NCBI GenBank assembly: GCA_964536015.1
Contig: CAZHVS010000023.1
Location: forward strand, 1 to 46,122
Direction of reading: 5' to 3'
Origin: CAZHVS01 sp964536015
GTDB lineage: Bacteria > Bacteroidota > Ignavibacteria > Ignavibacteriales > Ignavibacteriaceae
Length of the DNA: 46,122 nt
Made by a program: the position numbers and the translations under genes
In this document: positions 44,261 to 46,122 of the stretch, in pieces
How positions within the stretch are numbered: the stretch's first letter is position 1
Layout of the letters: each line of letters begins with the position of its first letter
Notes under the pieces: model-generated
The model's input: only the letters and a program-made list of their open reading frames with translations
What the model was told of the DNA's origin: nothing
The model's database searches: none

Positions 44261-45784
44261 ATGTCAATTACCTTAACAGGTTCAGGTTTAACAATTGAAA
44301 AACTCGTTAGCATTGCCCGGCATAACGAGAAAGTTGAATTACATCCGGAAGCATTAGAGCGAATTAAAGTGTGTCGTAAAATGCTTGAAGAAAAGATTAT
44401 TGCAAAAGAGATAATGTATGGTGTAAATACGGGTATTGGTGAATTTTCTGAAATAGTATTGAACGATGAACAGGTTCAACAGTTTCAAAAATATTTAATT
44501 TACAATCACTCTGCAGGAATTGGTGAACCTGCTCCAATTGAACATGTACGAGGTGCTATGGTTGGAAGAATTAATGTCCATGCTCATGGCAACAGCGGAT
44601 GCCGTCCTGAAATTACTTTAACTTTAATTGAAATGCTTAATAAAGGTGTTACACCGGTTGTATGCCAGAAAGGTTCGGTTGGAGCGTGCGGAGACCTTTC
44701 GCCTATGTCTCAAATTGCTTTGCTTATGATGGGTGAAGGAGAAGCTTTTTATAAAGGTGAAAGATTACCCGGCAAAGTTGCTTTTGAAAAAGCAGGAATT
44801 CCTATTCCCGGTTTGCAGGCAAGAGACGGACTTGCTACAATTAACGGCAGCAACCTGTTAACTGCTATGGCTGCTATTCATCTTTATGATATTAACAGGT
44901 GGCTTAAGCAGGCAGAGATTGCCGCTGCAATGACGCTTGAAGCTCTTCTTGCCAATCTGAAGCCTTATGATGTTCGTTTGCATGAAATAAGAGGTTTTAA
45001 AGGTGCTGTACGAAGTGCCAAATCAATAATAAAATGTATTGAAGGAAGTGATCTTAAAACAGGTAAAATTAAAACGAAGGTTCAAGATGCTTATTCAATG
45101 CGTTCTACTCCACAGGTAATTGGCGCAGCACACGATGCAGTAAGATGGGCAAAAGAGCAGGTTGAAACTGAGTTAAATGGCGTTGGTGATAATCCAATAT
45201 TTTTACCTGAGTACAAATTAACTTTGACAGGTGCAAATTTTCAGGGTTCGCCTGTATCATTGCCTATGGATATGGTTGGAGCTGCAGTTACAATGGTTAG
45301 TGTGCTTTCCGAGAGAAGGTTGAACCGTTTGCTTAACCCGGCTTTAAGCGTTGGGCTTCCGGAATTTTTGACCAAAGGTGCAGGAATGTTCTCGGGGTTG
45401 ATGTTAAGTCAGTACACAGCAGATATGTTGATTGTTGAGCAGAGAATTCTTTCTGTACCGGCATCAATACAATCTATTCCAGCAGCAGCAGACCAGGAAG
45501 ATTTTGTATCAATGGGAATGAATACATCGTTAAAGAACGGGCAGATACTGGATAATGCTTTTGGAGTGCTTGCAATTGAATTTATTGCTGCTGCACAGGC
45601 TCTGGATTTCAGGAATTTTACTAATGGAGCAGGTGTATCTAAAGCGAGAGAAGTTGTACGCAGACATGTTGAGCATCTTGATGTGGACAGACCTTTGTAT
45701 CCTGACCATAACAGGATGAAAGATGTTGTAAAGAGTTGCGAAGTTCTTAATGAAGTAGAAAAAGTAGTTGGCAGCTTAGAGTAA
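44261..45784 (+). CDS. HAL/PAL-family aromatic amino acid ammonia-lyase with Ala-Cys-Gly MIO triad
   Basis: A 507-aa MIO-type lyase most like histidine ammonia-lyase (HutH). YGVNTGIG, YSMRSTPQVIG, GDNPIF, NFQGSPVSLP and AADQEDFVSMG are in the usual order. The triad that makes the MIO cofactor is normally Ala-Ser-Gly; here the genome reads GCG TGC GGA at 44684-44692, Ala142-Cys143-Gly144. The selectivity pair is Asn-His (YNHSAGIG); HutH has Ser-His and tyrosine lyase His-Leu. Substrate is therefore uncertain, perhaps histidine. No other hut genes are present. AAGGAG precedes the ATG at a normal distance, and a terminator follows. Confidence 0.88.
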   Translation: MSITLTGSGLTIEKLVSIARHNEKVELHPEALERIKVCRKMLEEKIIAKEIMYGVNTGIGEFSEIVLNDEQVQQFQKYLIYNHSAGIGEPAPIEHVRGAMVGRINVHAHGNSGCRPEITLTLIEMLNKGVTPVVCQKGSVGACGDLSPMSQIALLMMGEGEAFYKGERLPGKVAFEKAGIPIPGLQARDGLATINGSNLLTAMAAIHLYDINRWLKQAEIAAAMTLEALLANLKPYDVRLHEIRGFKGAVRSAKSIIKCIEGSDLKTGKIKTKVQDAYSMRSTPQVIGAAHDAVRWAKEQVETELNGVGDNPIFLPEYKLTLTGANFQGSPVSLPMDMVGAAVTMVSVLSERRLNRLLNPALSVGLPEFLTKGAGMFSGLMLSQYTADMLIVEQRILSVPASIQSIPAAADQEDFVSMGMNTSLKNGQILDNAFGVLAIEFIAAAQALDFRNFTNGAGVSKAREVVRRHVEHLDVDRPLYPDHNRMKDVVKSCEVLNEVEKVVGSLE

Positions 45785-45812
45785 TTTTCTTTGTATGCCT
45801 TTTATGGGAGAG

Positions 45813-45840
45813 AGCCTCGCTTGTAAGCGGGGCTTTTTTG
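45813..45840 (+). terminator. Terminator after the ammonia-lyase
   Basis: AGCCTCGCTT (45813-45822) pairs with AAGCGGGGCT (45825-45834), with one G-T pair and a very small loop, followed by a T-run. The start of the 21-bp array is contiguous with its tail. Confidence 0.8.
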
Positions 45841-45844
45841 TTTG

Positions 45845-46122
45845 TGAGGTGAAGTTTTATGCAAGGAAATTAGGATTTTTTGTCTGATAATTGGAATGCG
45901 AGGATAGTAAATGCGGATAATTTGGCTGTAAAGTGAAGTTCTAGGGTTGGAAATAAGAGTTAAGTGTTTGGAAAGTAGAGTTTATTGTTACGAAATTTGA
46001 GTTTTTTGTTGAGAGAGAGGAATTTATTGGTTAGAGATTAGCATTCGTAGATTAGAGAGGCTTGTTCGAGGATGAGAGAGAGGAGTTTTTTGTTGAGAGA
46101 GTGTCGTTAATTGATTAGAGAG
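45845..46122. repeat. Array of diverged 21-bp units, cut by the window end
   Basis: The last 278 bp hold 13 whole units of exactly 21 bp with no indel, plus 5 bases of a fourteenth. Most of the later units open with GAAA or GAGA; many have a T-rich middle and close with GTTGA, GATTA or similar. The sequence GAGTTTTTTGTTGA recurs at the same phase (45999 and 46083). C is rare on the plus strand (12 in the last 282 bases). No long ORF crosses it in any frame. It could be curved or phased DNA, a decayed heptad-coding repeat, or part of a larger non-coding array beyond the window. Confidence 0.75.

Noticed and set aside
45845..46122. CRISPR array at the right edge
   Set aside because: The period is 21 bp with no unique spacers between constant repeats, and the units themselves are diverged. 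CRISPR repeats are near-identical and separated by about 30-40 bp of unrelated sequence.

Overview
The window looks like chromosomal DNA of a member of the Ignavibacteria or a close relative (FCB group: Bacteroidota/Chlorobi). The DNA is AT-rich and genes are tightly packed. Several secreted proteins carry a C-terminal sorting module with the N-Y/F-P-N-P-F-N-P signature of type IX secretion, and there are FCB-style OmpA/TSP3 and Ig-like surface proteins. The assignment rests on protein style only; no rRNA or other marker was searched.

Layout. 1-4.6 kb: lexA with a canonical promoter overlapped by a perfect 20-bp palindrome, then yjbQ, a DUF72 gene, a 59-aa helix-turn-helix protein, an AEC transporter and, on the minus strand, Y-family polymerase dinB. 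4.7-11 kb: a SpoVG-like protein, a PP2C (RsbU-type) phosphatase, a secreted M19 dipeptidase with an oddly placed sorting-like module, a large FN3-like repeat protein, and a 64-aa membrane protein lying between two hairpins that share a stem sequence; tRNA-Thr(TGT) follows. 11.2-19 kb: a CorC/HlyC-type CBS protein, a DUF971 protein, a SpoU rRNA methyltransferase, an Ig-like lipoprotein, an OmpA/TSP3 outer-membrane protein, an unknown membrane protein, a lipoprotein and an FmdB-type zinc ribbon. 19.1-24.2 kb: a minus-strand operon GGGP synthase - gmhA - FAD oxidoreductase - secreted M14 carboxypeptidase. 24.3-30.3 kb: DUF1015 protein, TPR histidine kinase, serC, a lipoprotein and an alpha/beta-hydrolase. 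30.5-33.9 kb: a C-family DNA polymerase (DnaE) split into two 547-aa ORFs. 33.9-42.3 kb: a surface-polysaccharide/LPS locus with three GT2 and two GT9 transferases, a methyltransferase, a flippase and a phosphoglycosyl transferase. 42.3-45.8 kb: dCMP deaminase, hflX and a HAL-family ammonia-lyase whose MIO triad reads Ala-Cys-Gly. The right edge is a C-poor array of diverged units of exactly 21 bp that runs off the window.

The genes fit a Gram-negative cell investing in its envelope. GmhA would supply sedoheptulose-derived heptose phosphate for heptosyltransferases of the 34-41 kb locus; the flippase and phosphoglycosyl transferase imply a lipid-linked glycan; and the sorting modules, OmpA protein and lipoproteins populate the outer membrane. 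LexA, DinB and the DnaE halves suggest a DNA-damage response, but the lexA palindrome was not seen upstream of dinB or dnaE.

The observations most worth following up are the phased 21-bp array, the split polymerase, the cysteine MIO variant, the lexA promoter/operator and the internal sorting-like domain of the M19 enzyme.
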